DNA of 40,036 nucleotides, taken from positions 1-40,036 of the forward strand of contig JAWRIT010000054.1 of the NCBI GenBank assembly GCA_040268355.1, in the 5' to 3' direction. This document shows positions 30,794-39,634 of the stretch, piece by piece. The translations under genes were made by a program, and so were the position numbers. This DNA comes from UBA1367 sp040268355 (GTDB lineage Bacteria > Actinomycetota > Coriobacteriia > Coriobacteriales > Atopobiaceae). Position 1 is the first letter of the stretch. Every line of letters begins with the position of its first letter. The notes under the pieces are model-generated. The model searched no databases and was not told where the DNA came from. It saw nothing but the letters and a program-made list of their open reading frames with translations.

Positions 30794-32995
30794 ATGCCAG
30801 CACAGCAGCCCAAGAAGAGCACATCCACGCGCACGTCGACCTCACGTCGCAAGGCGTCCGCCACCCGCAAGAGCGCCAAGGGCGCCCCCGAGGCCAAGAG
30901 CTCTGCCGACGAGGCAACCGAAGCGGCGTCGGCTGCGGCATCCGACGAGAAGCCCGCAGAGGCGGCCACCGCGACCACGAAGCGTGCGGCACGCGCCCCC
31001 AAGCGCCGTTCGTCGCGCAAGGCCGAGGCGGCGACGCCACAGAAGGATGAGGCGGCGACCGAGACCGTGGCCGAGCAGGCGTCCGCACCCGCAGCGAAGT
31101 CGAAGAAGACGGCCGGTACGGCAAAGCGGAAGACCACGACGGCGGCCAAACCGAAGGCGACCAGTGCGGCAAAGCGGAAGGCCGAGACGGCAACCGAGGC
31201 AGAGCCGAAGGCCGCAACCGAGGCGAAGGACACGCCGGCACCAAAGGCGAAGACAAAGCGAACGACGAGGTCGAAGGCGAAGGCCGCGCCCACGTCCGAA
31301 CAGCAGCCAGAGCCGGTGGCGGAGGCAGGGGCGGAGCTGTCGCCCGAGCCCGATGCCAAGCCCACGCCAGAGCCCACGGCGGCTCCCGTGGTCGAGCCGG
31401 AGCAGGCGAGCGCACCTGATCCTCAGGCTGAGCCGGAGCCCGCGCCGGAGCCCGAGCCCGCGCCGGAAGCGGAAGTCGCAGCCGAGCCCGTGCCGGAGCC
31501 AGAACCCGAGCCCGCACCGGAGCCCGAGCCGGAGCTTCCCCAGCCTCGCCGCAGCGTCGCCTTCATCGGCTCCGAGTGCTACCCCTTCGTCAAGACCGGT
31601 GGCCTGGGAGACGTCATGTACGCCCTGCCCAGGGCGCTCGCGGCGCTCAACTGCGACGTCAAGGTCATCCTGCCCCGCTACGCCTGCATCCCAGACGAGT
31701 ACCAGCAGAAGATGGTCTTCCGTGGCTCGTTCGACATGGACCTCTGCGCCGACGGCCGGCGCTACTACGTGGGCATCATGGAGTACGTGTGGGACGGCGT
31801 GGTCTACGACTTCATCGACAACGAGGAGTTCTTCTCCTTTGGCAATCCCTACACCAACCTGGTGGATGACATCCCCAAGTTCTGCTACTTCGGCAAGGCG
31901 GCGCTCGCGGCGCTGAACTACATGGACTGGGTCCCCGACGTCATCCACTGCCACGACTGGCAGGCGGGCCTGGTGCCCATCTATCTGCGCACCCTGTTCG
32001 CAGAGTCGCCCATCGCCCACGCCAAGGTGGTCACCACAATCCACAACCTGCGCTTCCAGGGGAAATATGACATCCCCACCATCAAGTACTGGTCCAACCT
32101 GCCGGACGACGTGTTCAACATGGGCGCGCTGCAGGAGCAGTGGACCGAGGCCAACATGCTCAAGGGCGCCCTCTCCTACTCCGACATGATCACCACGGTA
32201 AGCGGCACCTACGCCGCGGAGATCCAGACGCCCGAATACGGCGAGGGGCTCGACGCGCACCTGCGCTACCACGCCTGGAAGCTGCGCGGCATCGTCAACG
32301 GCATCGACTACGGAATGTGGAACCCCGCCACCGACGAGCTGCTCGCGGCAACCTATGACACCACCAACGCCATCGAGCGGAAGCGGGCCAACAAGCTGGC
32401 CCTGCAGGCCGAGCTCGGACTCGAGCAGGACGAGGGAAAGTTCGTGATCGGACTCATCTCGCGCCTGACCAACCAGAAGGGACTCGATCTGGTGAACGCC
32501 GTGGTCCCGAGCCTCATCGACGGCAACACCCAGATCGTGGTGCTCGGCACCGGCGAGCCCGAGTACGAGAACAGCTTCCGCGCCTACGAGAACGAGTTCC
32601 GGGGCCAGGTCTGCTCGAACATCATGTATGACGAGGGGCGCGCGCACAAGATCTACGCTGGTGCGGACGCGCTGCTCGTGCCCTCGCGCTTCGAGCCCTG
32701 CGGCCTCACGCAGCTCATTGCCATGCACTACGGGACCGTGCCCATCGTGCGCGAGACCGGCGGCCTCAAGGACACCGTCCCGCCCTACAACCTCTTCGAG
32801 GACAGCGGCTGCGGCTTCACCTTCGACCGCTACGACGCGGGCCTGCTCTATGACGCCATCAACCGTGCCAAGACCCTCTACTTCGAGCATCGCGAGAACT
32901 GGGACAGGATGGTCATCCGCGACATGGAGACGGACGTCTCGTGGGCCAACTCCGCCCAGCAGTACCGCTGGCTCTACCTGGAGCTCGCGCCGTAG
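30794..32995 (+). CDS. glgA: Glycogen synthase (GT5) with low-complexity N-terminal extension
   Basis: Transfers glucose from ADP-glucose to growing glycogen. The catalytic part starts at residue 252 (RRSVAFIGSECYPF) and has the substrate lysine in KTGGLGDV (Lys267), HCHDWQAGLVP, the SRLTNQKGLDL hinge and PSRFEPCGLTQL. Before it lie 251 extra residues in two zones: first Lys/Ala/Thr/Ser/Arg-rich, like histone H1 tails, then a Pro/Glu/Ala zone with EPEPAPEPEP-type repeats. The ATG at 30794 has GGGAGGA (30782-30788) 5 bases upstream; the extension's in-frame codons are GC-rich and uninterrupted, so it is probably translated. The last 22 bases overlap the convergent binding-protein gene. Total 733 residues against a usual 480. 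Confidence 0.93.
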   Translation: MPAQQPKKSTSTRTSTSRRKASATRKSAKGAPEAKSSADEATEAASAAASDEKPAEAATATTKRAARAPKRRSSRKAEAATPQKDEAATETVAEQASAPAAKSKKTAGTAKRKTTTAAKPKATSAAKRKAETATEAEPKAATEAKDTPAPKAKTKRTTRSKAKAAPTSEQQPEPVAEAGAELSPEPDAKPTPEPTAAPVVEPEQASAPDPQAEPEPAPEPEPAPEAEVAAEPVPEPEPEPAPEPEPELPQPRRSVAFIGSECYPFVKTGGLGDVMYALPRALAALNCDVKVILPRYACIPDEYQQKMVFRGSFDMDLCADGRRYYVGIMEYVWDGVVYDFIDNEEFFSFGNPYTNLVDDIPKFCYFGKAALAALNYMDWVPDVIHCHDWQAGLVPIYLRTLFAESPIAHAKVVTTIHNLRFQGKYDIPTIKYWSNLPDDVFNMGALQEQWTEANMLKGALSYSDMITTVSGTYAAEIQTPEYGEGLDAHLRYHAWKLRGIVNGIDYGMWNPATDELLAATYDTTNAIERKRANKLALQAELGLEQDEGKFVIGLISRLTNQKGLDLVNAVVPSLIDGNTQIVVLGTGEPEYENSFRAYENEFRGQVCSNIMYDEGRAHKIYAGADALLVPSRFEPCGLTQLIAMHYGTVPIVRETGGLKDTVPPYNLFEDSGCGFTFDRYDAGLLYDAINRAKTLYFEHRENWDRMVIRDMETDVSWANSAQQYRWLYLELAP

Positions 32996-33879
32996 GCGCG
33001 CGGCGACCACCTGTGTGAGCCGCCCGGTGGCACGGGGGCGAGCGTCTTGTCGTAGTCGGCATGGAAGAACCGCTCGTCCGCCAGCGCCACGATCTCGTCG
33101 TCGATGAACTGCAGCAGCGTCTCGTTGCCCTTGGCGACGGCGGCCGCGATGGTGTCCTCGTCCCCCAGGGCGTCGATGCCCACCGTGAAGCCGGGATTCT
33201 CGGTCGCCCAAGCCAGGACCTCAGTGTTGTCCGTCGAGAACGCGTCGCCACGGCCGTCGAGCAGCGCGTTGTAGGCGTCCGCGTACTGGTCGTACTTCTG
33301 CAGCTCGATGTTGGGGTAGTTCTCGGAGAAGAAGGTCTCGGCGGTCGTCCCCTTGGCCACGATGAGCTGCTTGCCGTCCTCGAGCTCCGCCACGTCGGTG
33401 ATCACGGCGGCGTCCGGCGAGACCACGCCCAGCTGGACCTTCATGTACGGCAGGCTGAAGTCGACCTTCTCGGCGCGCTCGTCGGTGACGGTGAAGTTGG
33501 CGAGGATGATGTCGACCTTGTTCGACTCCAGGAAGGGGACGCGATTGGCGGGGTCGGTCGCCACGTACTCGATCTGCACGCCCAGATCCGCAGCGAGACG
33601 CTCGGCAAACTCGATGTCATAGCCCTGGTAGGTGCCCGAGTCGTCCACGTAGCCGAACGGGGCCTTGTCGGAGAAGACGCCGATGACGATGGTGCCGTCC
33701 TCCTTGATCTGGTCGAGCGTGCGGAAGGTCCCGGAGGTCTGGGCGCCGTCTGACGCGCCGTCCGCAGGTGTCACGTCCTCACTGGAGCCGCCGCAGGCGG
33801 CGAGGCCCATTCCTGCGGCGACCGAGAAGGACGCGCCGGCAAGACGTACGAAGCCGCGACGGGAAAGCTGACGGATCAT
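32974..33879 (-). CDS. Polar amino acid ABC transporter binding lipoprotein
   Basis: Extracytoplasmic family 3 solute-binding protein of 301 residues. The N-terminus has a Tat-type SRRGFVRL motif (Arg7-Arg8) followed by a hydrophobic stretch and a lipobox LAAC (Cys29). The mature part shows GTIVIGVFSDKAPFGYVD, YQGYDIEFAERLA, DIILANFTVTDERAEKVDFS and LDGRGDAFSTDN, typical of glutamate/glutamine/cystine-type binders; the exact ligand is not determinable. GAGGAGAGGG precedes the ATG. The normal C-terminal ending after DKTLAPV is replaced by PPGGSHRWSPRAYGASSR, encoded where the gene runs into the end of glgA. It follows the ATPase gene on the same strand but is separated by about 215 bases with a palindrome and a REP-like element. 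Confidence 0.92.
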   Translation of the reverse strand: MIRQLSRRGFVRLAGASFSVAAGMGLAACGGSSEDVTPADGASDGAQTSGTFRTLDQIKEDGTIVIGVFSDKAPFGYVDDSGTYQGYDIEFAERLAADLGVQIEYVATDPANRVPFLESNKVDIILANFTVTDERAEKVDFSLPYMKVQLGVVSPDAAVITDVAELEDGKQLIVAKGTTAETFFSENYPNIELQKYDQYADAYNALLDGRGDAFSTDNTEVLAWATENPGFTVGIDALGDEDTIAAAVAKGNETLLQFIDDEIVALADERFFHADYDKTLAPVPPGGSHRWSPRAYGASSR

Positions 33880-33981
33880 GGCAACCCTCTCCTCAGGTTT
33901 GGACGGCGCCCCTCGCCGTCTCTCACGCCCCTATCCTAGCGATTTTCTGGAGTGGATCCTGATCTGTAGCAGCATGGTAAT

Positions 33982-34006
33982 AATTCCTAGCATTTTGATA
34001 GGAATT
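33982..34006 (-). promoter_or_regulatory. Inverted-repeat operator upstream of the binding-protein gene
   Basis: AATTCCTA (33982-33989) and TAGGAATT (33999-34006) form a perfect 8-base inverted repeat with a 9-base spacer, AT-rich and about 100 bases before the binding-protein start. It suggests the gene has its own regulated promoter. The cognate regulator is unknown. Confidence 0.5.
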
Positions 34007-34036
34007 CAGACGCTTGGACTCGGTGCGCAAAGGCCC

Positions 34037-34100
34037 GGTGACACACAGGCACCTCTTCCTCCGTGCCATGACACGTAAGTGCCTCTTCCCCCGTGTCACC
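34037..34100. repeat. REP-like palindromic element
   Basis: The segment is bounded by GGTGACAC (34037-34044) and GTGTCACC (34093-34100), a perfect outer inverted repeat. Inside are two imperfect 30-base direct repeats beginning GACAC, each with a CCTCTTCC core; the first contains a GGCAC/GTGCC hairpin (34048-34052 with 34063-34067). It overlaps the last codons of the ATPase gene. Layout and composition resemble extragenic palindromic repeats, which are usually present in many copies per genome. It could also act as a transcription attenuator between ATPase and binding protein. Confidence 0.6.
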
Positions 34101-34914
34101 GTGGCGGGCGGGCGCTGCGGTGGAACTCGAAGGTCGAGAGGAACTGTCGCGCCCGCTCGGTCTGTGGTGCGTCAAAGAACTCGGGGCCGCCTTCCTCCAC
34201 GACGTGTCCCGCCTCGAGCATGACCACCCGGTCCGCGATGGCGCGGGCGAAGGCCATCTCGTGCGTGACGATGAGCATGGTCAGCCCGTCATCGGCCAGC
34301 TCGAGCACCACCTGCAGGACCTCGTGCACCATCTCTGGGTCGAGCGCCGCGGTCACCTCGTCGAGCAGCAACACCTCGGGCTCCATGGCCAGGGCGCGGC
34401 AGATGGCCACACGCTGCTGCTGGCCGCCCGACAGCGTGGACGGCCGCGCGTCGCACTTGTCGAGAAGCCCCACGCGATCGAGCAGTGTACGGGCTCGTTC
34501 CTGCGCCGCCGACGCCGAGGAGCCCCGCACGACCCGAGGGGCCAGCGTCACGTTGTCGATCACGCTCATGTTGGGGAAGAGGTCGTAGCTCTGGAAGACC
34601 ATGCCGAGCCGCGAGCGCGCCTCCTGGCTGCGCTGGCGACCGCCCAGCGCCTCGCCGTCCAGCAGCACCGCTCCCCCATCAAGCTCCTCAAGGCCCACCA
34701 CGCAGCGCAGCAGCGTGGACTTGCCGCATCCTGACGGTCCGACCAGCACCACCACCTCGCCCTGCGAGACGGAAAGGTCGATGCCGTCGAGCACCACCAG
34801 GTCGTCGAAGCGCTTCGAGACGTCGCGAAGCTCCAGCACCGGCGAGCCAGCCGACCGCTTCGGCGAGGTCGCACCACCTGCGACATCGCCCGCCTGTCCC
34901 CTCGATGCGCTCAT
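34096..34914 (-). CDS. Polar amino acid ABC transporter ATP-binding protein
   Basis: A 272-residue ATPase with Walker A GPSGCGKST, Q-loop VFQSYDLFPNM, signature LSGGQQQR, Walker B LLLDEVTAALDP and switch THEMAFARA, typical of the GlnQ/HisP family. About 25 residues precede the usual N-terminus. ATG at 34914 overlaps the permease stop (ATGA), so it is coupled. Its own stop lies inside the REP-like element. Confidence 0.95.
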   Translation of the reverse strand: MSASRGQAGDVAGGATSPKRSAGSPVLELRDVSKRFDDLVVLDGIDLSVSQGEVVVLVGPSGCGKSTLLRCVVGLEELDGGAVLLDGEALGGRQRSQEARSRLGMVFQSYDLFPNMSVIDNVTLAPRVVRGSSASAAQERARTLLDRVGLLDKCDARPSTLSGGQQQRVAICRALAMEPEVLLLDEVTAALDPEMVHEVLQVVLELADDGLTMLIVTHEMAFARAIADRVVMLEAGHVVEEGGPEFFDAPQTERARQFLSTFEFHRSARPPR

Positions 34915-35582
34915 ACGTCAAGACCCCTCTCAAGACAACGTGATAGGACGGAAAGCGGCCAGCAGACGGCAAAGAACATGATGCCGATGGTCGCGTACAC
35001 CGCAAGGGCCCCGAGGGGGAACTCGAAGCGGTTGAGGTCGATGACCTGCTGGCCCACGCGCACGAGCTCGACCACGCTGATCAGCATGCAGAGACTGGTG
35101 GTCTTGATGACGCGTGTCACCAGATTGACGGTGGGAGGAAGGAGCCGGCGCAGGGCCTGGGGCAGAATCACGCGCAAAAACGCCTGCGTCTCGGTCAGGC
35201 CCAGGACGTGGGCGCTCTCGTACTGGGAGCGTGGGATGGACTCGAGCGCGCCGCGCACCAGGTCCCCCAGCTCCGCGGCACCCCAGAGCGTGAAGGCGAT
35301 GACGCTCGCCACCTCGCCGGAGAAGTTGACGTTCCAGGCGATGGCGCTGCCAAAGAACACCAGGTAGAGCAGGACCAGCTGCGGCATCACGCGAACGAAG
35401 TCGAGATAGGTCCGCAGCACGGCGCGAACGGGACGGGTGCCTTGCACCATAAGGCCACCCATGGCCACGCCAAACGGTATGGAGAGCACGACCGACAGCG
35501 CGCTGATGCGCAGGGTGACGGCAAGGCCTCCGAGCAGGCGGGGCAGGACGTTGCCCTGGAAGATGATGTCAAAGGCGCCCAT
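34911..35582 (-). CDS. Polar amino acid ABC transporter permease (second)
   Basis: A 223-residue HisM/GlnP-type permease with about five hydrophobic segments. The cytoplasmic EAA-type loop is visible as AAELGDLVRGALESIPRSQYES followed by LGLTETQAFLRVILPQALRRLLP. It overlaps the upstream permease by 14 bases and the ATPase by 4, so all three are co-translated. Confidence 0.94.
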   Translation of the reverse strand: MGAFDIIFQGNVLPRLLGGLAVTLRISALSVVLSIPFGVAMGGLMVQGTRPVRAVLRTYLDFVRVMPQLVLLYLVFFGSAIAWNVNFSGEVASVIAFTLWGAAELGDLVRGALESIPRSQYESAHVLGLTETQAFLRVILPQALRRLLPPTVNLVTRVIKTTSLCMLISVVELVRVGQQVIDLNRFEFPLGALAVYATIGIMFFAVCWPLSVLSRCLERGLDV

Positions 35583-36222
35583 ACGACGCCCTCCTCTCCA
35601 GGTGCGAGCCCAAGGCGCTGATGGGAACCAGGATCACGACGTAGGTCACCACCAGCAAGAAGAGGGCCTCGAAGGTGTCGTAGCTCTGGCCGATGATCTC
35701 CTTCGCCACGTACATGCTGTCCGCGAGGGCGATGCCACTCACGATGGAGGACTCCTTGACCAGAAAGACCATGTTCGCCACGACGCCCGGAAGCGCCACC
35801 GCGAACGACTGCGGCAGGATGACATGGCGCATGGCCTGCAGCTGTGTCAGGCCCAGGACCTGGGCTGACTCGCCCTGTATGGGCGGCACCGACTCGAGGG
35901 CGGCGCGAAAGGCCTCCGCCATGTACCCGCCACCGAGAAAGGCCAGGCAGCAGATAGCGCACGCCTCCTGCGAGAGCAGGACGCCGACCTTGGGCAGCCC
36001 GAAGTACAGGAAGAACAGCTGCACGAGCGAAGGGGTGTTGCGAGAGAGCTCGACATAGGCGCCGGCCAACCTGCCCAGCACGGGCACGCGCCAGAGCCTG
36101 AGGAGCGCCACCACCAAACCGACCGCGAGCGCCACCAGGATGCCCCCGGCAGAGATGCGGAGCGTCACCAGTGCCGCCCGCGCGAACAGCGGCGCATAGC
36201 GAGCAACGAGCGACCAGTCCAT
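35569..36222 (-). CDS. Polar amino acid ABC transporter permease (first)
   Basis: A 217-residue HisQ/GlnP-type permease, first gene of the transporter run. It has about five hydrophobic segments, the N-terminal ELSRNTPSLVQLFFLYFGLP motif and the EAA loop GYMAEAFRAALESVPPIQGE with LGLTQLQAMRHVILPQ. GGAGGGG just before the ATG at 36222 decides the start. The pair probably forms a heterodimeric channel with the second permease. Confidence 0.94.
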   Translation of the reverse strand: MDWSLVARYAPLFARAALVTLRISAGGILVALAVGLVVALLRLWRVPVLGRLAGAYVELSRNTPSLVQLFFLYFGLPKVGVLLSQEACAICCLAFLGGGYMAEAFRAALESVPPIQGESAQVLGLTQLQAMRHVILPQSFAVALPGVVANMVFLVKESSIVSGIALADSMYVAKEIIGQSYDTFEALFLLVVTYVVILVPISALGSHLERRASYGRL

Positions 36223-36320
36223 GAGCCCCCCTCCGAGTGATGGCGCAGATGAAATCCTAGCCGTTGCGTGGGAGAAGCACAAGGCGCGGGAACCGCCTTG
36301 AAACACGTGTCAAACGCGAG

Positions 36321-36348
36321 GGCGGGACACCGCCGTCGGTGCCCCGCC
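36321..36348 (-). terminator. Hairpin downstream of the phospho-beta-glucosidase
   Basis: GGCGGGACACCG (36321-36332) pairs with CGGTGCCCCGCC (36337-36348), with one mismatch, around a CCGT loop, 28 bases after the stop. The following minus-strand tail has only short T-runs. It probably terminates the PTS operon. Confidence 0.6.
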
Positions 36349-36376
36349 CGCCAGAGAGCTCAGGTGCGCGTGCGGC

Positions 36377-37852
36377 CTAGCCCCAGCTCACGTCCTCACC
36401 ATTGGTGGCGATGACCTGCTTGTACCACGCGAAGGAGTCCTTCCTCTCGCGGTGCAGGTCGCCCTTGCCGTCGTTGTCCTTGTCCACGTAGATGAAGCCG
36501 TAACGCTTCTTCATCTCGCCGGTGGAGGCGGAGACGAGGTCGATGCAGCCCCACATCGTGTAGCCCATGAGGTCCACGCCGTCCTCGATCGCCTTGGCCA
36601 TCTCGTCGATGTGCTTGGCCATGTAGTCGATGCGGTAGCTGTCGTGGAACTTGCCGTCCTCGGCGCGCTCGTCCACGGCGCCCAGGCCGTTCTCCACGAT
36701 CATCAGCGGGATCTGGTAGCGGTCGTAGACCTGCCCGAGGTACCAGCGCAGGCCCTTGGGGTCGATGGTCCAGCCCCAGTCGGACGCCTCGAGGTGGGGG
36801 TTCTTGACACCGCCCAGAAGGTTGCCGCCACCCTCGCCCTTGTCGTCCTTCTTCGCGGCCACGGTGTTGGACTGGTAGTACGAGAAGCTGTAGAAGTCCA
36901 CGGTGCCCATGAGCAGGGTCTCCCGGTCACGCTCGATGAGCTCCTCCATCATGGCCTCGTCGATGCCCCGCTCGCGCCAGAACGTGCGCGCCCACACCGG
37001 GTACTCGCCACGGCACTGGACGTCACCGCAGTAGTAGTTGAAGTCGCGCATGCCCTTGCTGGCCGCCAGGATGTCGTCGGGGTCGCAGCTGTAGGGGTAG
37101 TTCGCCGCGCCGGCGATCATGCAGCCCACCATGTTGTCGGGGTTGATGGCATGGGCGATCTGCACGGCCTTGGCCGAGGCCACGAACTGGTTGTGCAGGC
37201 CTCGTGCCGTGCGGTTGGGATCGGCCCAGTCGGCGCCGTGGAAGCCGAGCGCCCAGTCGTCGGGCGGCAGGATGCCCAGGCCATAGACGTCACCGAAGCC
37301 GGGCATGGTGCCGCAGTTGATCTCGTTGAAGGTCAGCCACAGGCGGCAGAGGCCGTCGTACTCGTGGAAGCAGAGCTCGGCGAAGCGGACCCACAGGTCG
37401 ATGACCTTGTCGTTGTCCCAGCCACCGTACTTGTGGGAGAGGGCCAGCGGAAACTCGTAGTGCGAGAGCGTGACCAGCGGCTCGATGCCATGCCGCTTGC
37501 ACTCCTCCATCACGTTGCGGTAGAAGTCGATGCCAGCCTGCAGCGGCACCTTGTCGTCGCCGTTGGGGAAGAAGCGGCTCCACTGCACGGAGAAGCGGAA
37601 GCACTTGAAGCCCATCTCCGCGAAGAGCGCGATGTCCTCCCTGTAGTGATGGTAGAAGTCGATGGCCTCGTGGCTGGGGTAATACGTGTCCGGCCTGACG
37701 CCGGCGGGCGTCACCACACGCGGCGTGTCGACCGTGCCGCCCATGATGACGTCGGGGACCGAGAGTCCCTTGCCATCGGCGTCGTAGCCACCCTCGAACT
37801 GGTTCGCCGCCGTCGCGCCGCCCCACAGGAAACCCTCCGGAAAACGTGCCAT
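36377..37852 (-). CDS. bglA: 6-phospho-beta-glucosidase (GH1)
   Basis: Hydrolyses phosphorylated beta-glucosides delivered by the PTS. The 491-residue product has the GH1 start FPEGFLWGGATAANQFEGG, acid/base Glu177 in TFNEIN, nucleophile Glu387 in IVENGLG, and a C-terminal SASTGEMKKRYGFIYVD segment typical of phosphate-binding members. GGGAAGGAG lies upstream of the ATG at 37852. It follows the EIIBC stop by 46 bases in one operon. Confidence 0.94.
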   Translation of the reverse strand: MARFPEGFLWGGATAANQFEGGYDADGKGLSVPDVIMGGTVDTPRVVTPAGVRPDTYYPSHEAIDFYHHYREDIALFAEMGFKCFRFSVQWSRFFPNGDDKVPLQAGIDFYRNVMEECKRHGIEPLVTLSHYEFPLALSHKYGGWDNDKVIDLWVRFAELCFHEYDGLCRLWLTFNEINCGTMPGFGDVYGLGILPPDDWALGFHGADWADPNRTARGLHNQFVASAKAVQIAHAINPDNMVGCMIAGAANYPYSCDPDDILAASKGMRDFNYYCGDVQCRGEYPVWARTFWRERGIDEAMMEELIERDRETLLMGTVDFYSFSYYQSNTVAAKKDDKGEGGGNLLGGVKNPHLEASDWGWTIDPKGLRWYLGQVYDRYQIPLMIVENGLGAVDERAEDGKFHDSYRIDYMAKHIDEMAKAIEDGVDLMGYTMWGCIDLVSASTGEMKKRYGFIYVDKDNDGKGDLHRERKDSFAWYKQVIATNGEDVSWG

Positions 37853-37898
37853 GCGTGCTCCTTCCCTGTTGGTCTGATGACAGTCTGTGTCCACTCTA

Positions 37899-39443
37899 TC
37901 ATGACGGCGTTGTCTGCCCCTCTGGCTTGGGGCGCCAGAACAGCCAGGTGAGCACGAATCCCACCGCGAAGGCGACCAGCGCCCCCGCCGCGGCGACGGC
38001 CATGTGGAAGATCCCCTGCGGCTCGAGGAAGTGGGTGGTGTTCGACCACGCCGCGACCTGCTCGGGGGTGCGCGCGTCGATGTAGCTCGTCAGGCCCAGC
38101 AGGCCGGAGTAGCCCATCATGAAGGTCTTGGTGCCCATCAGCCCATAGAACGCGCCAGAGACCGCCCCGGCGAGGCAGCTGATCACGAACGGCAGCCGCA
38201 GCGGCAGCGTCACGCCGTAGATGGCGGGCTCGGTGGTGCCGAACAAGCCCGTGACGAACGCCGCGACGCCCGTCTTCTTGAGCTCTGTGTCCTTGGTCTT
38301 CAGGATGACCGCCAGCACGCAGGCGATCTGCGCCCACGTGCAGCCGAACTGGGGTGAGAGGGCGACGTCGTAGAAGTAGGTGCCCATGTTCGAGAGTTTG
38401 ATGGGTATGAGCGCCCAGTGGAAGCCAAAGATGACCAGCACCTGCCAGAGGGCCCCCAGCACCGCGCCGGCCAGCGTGCCACCCACCACCGGGATCTCCG
38501 TCAGAAGGTTGAACAGCGCGCTGACGAGGTTCATCAGGATGGACGACACCGGCCCGATGACCAGGAAGGTCGCCGTGCCTCCCGCGAGCAGCGTGACCAT
38601 GGGCACGGCAAAGAGCTTGACCGTGGCGGGAATCGTGCGATTGGCCCACCTGAAGATGATCGAGCTGAACCACACCGCCACGATGACCGGCACGAAGGTG
38701 GCGGTATAGCCGCCCGCCGCGGCGGGCGTGACGAGCGGGATACCAAAGAAGGTGGTGCCGTAGGCCATCTGCAGCAAGGTGCCCTCGAAGAGGTAGTGCA
38801 CGTCCGCGCCGCCCGCGAAGGTCTGCGCGGAGAGGCTGGTGATGGACGAGTAGCACATGGCCGCCCCGATGGCAGCCCCCACCAGGTCGTTCATCTTGAA
38901 GCGTCGGGCGGAGGTGATGCCCAGCATGATGGGCAGGAAGCACCAGAAGCCATCGGCGATGGCGTAGAGGACGACGTAGGCGCCGAGGCCGGTGACGTGC
39001 GCACCGCTCACCTGCAGCGCGATGAAGTCCCAGAGGGCGAGAAAGCCCTTGATCATGCCCGTGGAGGCGATGCAGCCCAAGCACGGCGCCACGATGGAGG
39101 AGATGAGGTCGATGAGCAGCCCGGAGAACCCCTGGGGACCGGACCCCTCGGCCGCCTTGGCCTGGACCTCGTCGACGGTGTCGTCGTCCCAGAGCGAGCC
39201 CACCTTGAGCACGGCGTCGTAGACGTCATAGACGTCGGGGCCGATGACCACCTGGTACTGCCCGTGCGTCTTGATGAGGGAGAGGACGTCGGGCAAGGCC
39301 TCGATCTGCTCGTCGCGCGCATAGCGTTCGTCGAAGAGCTTGAAGCGCAGGCGGGTCACGCAGTGGGTGACCATGGCGATGTTCTGCGGACCTCCCACGA
39401 GATCGACGATGGTCCGAGCGAGCTCGATGTTGTCTGTTGCCAT
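37899..39443 (-). CDS. Beta-glucoside PTS transporter subunit IIBC
   Basis: Membrane permease that imports and phosphorylates beta-glucosides. The 514-residue product has an N-terminal EIIB domain with the phosphocysteine in THCVTRLRF (Cys28), then an EIIC domain of about ten hydrophobic segments, including the GTTEPAIYGVTLPLR motif. The usual C-terminal EIIA domain of BglF-type proteins is absent; a separate EIIA must be supplied elsewhere. AAGGAG precedes the ATG at 39443. No BglG-type antiterminator gene is adjacent. Confidence 0.93.
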   Translation of the reverse strand: MATDNIELARTIVDLVGGPQNIAMVTHCVTRLRFKLFDERYARDEQIEALPDVLSLIKTHGQYQVVIGPDVYDVYDAVLKVGSLWDDDTVDEVQAKAAEGSGPQGFSGLLIDLISSIVAPCLGCIASTGMIKGFLALWDFIALQVSGAHVTGLGAYVVLYAIADGFWCFLPIMLGITSARRFKMNDLVGAAIGAAMCYSSITSLSAQTFAGGADVHYLFEGTLLQMAYGTTFFGIPLVTPAAAGGYTATFVPVIVAVWFSSIIFRWANRTIPATVKLFAVPMVTLLAGGTATFLVIGPVSSILMNLVSALFNLLTEIPVVGGTLAGAVLGALWQVLVIFGFHWALIPIKLSNMGTYFYDVALSPQFGCTWAQIACVLAVILKTKDTELKKTGVAAFVTGLFGTTEPAIYGVTLPLRLPFVISCLAGAVSGAFYGLMGTKTFMMGYSGLLGLTSYIDARTPEQVAAWSNTTHFLEPQGIFHMAVAAAGALVAFAVGFVLTWLFWRPKPEGQTTPS

Positions 39444-39634
39444 GGGACGCTCCTTCGCAGCCTCCCCGCGAGCCAAGGCGACGGGCCACAAAGGGAGGCA
39501 CACCAGAGGATGGCTTGTCTCAAAGATGATGATCCCAGCATAGCGTGCCACCCTCGCGCGGCAGGCAAGCCTTCCACGAACGATGCCAGTTGGTGGCACA
39601 GCGGCAGGCGCTCCCGCAGGAGACGAGGAGGGCG

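Noticed and set aside
30842..33211. Long minus-strand open frame opposite glgA, rich in Leu/Arg/Gly.
   Set aside because: The repeats are the complement of the GlgA low-complexity zone; no independent evidence supports it.
36452..37951. Plus-strand open frame of about 500 codons opposite the phospho-beta-glucosidase gene.
   Set aside because: It is an antisense shadow of a clear GH1 gene.
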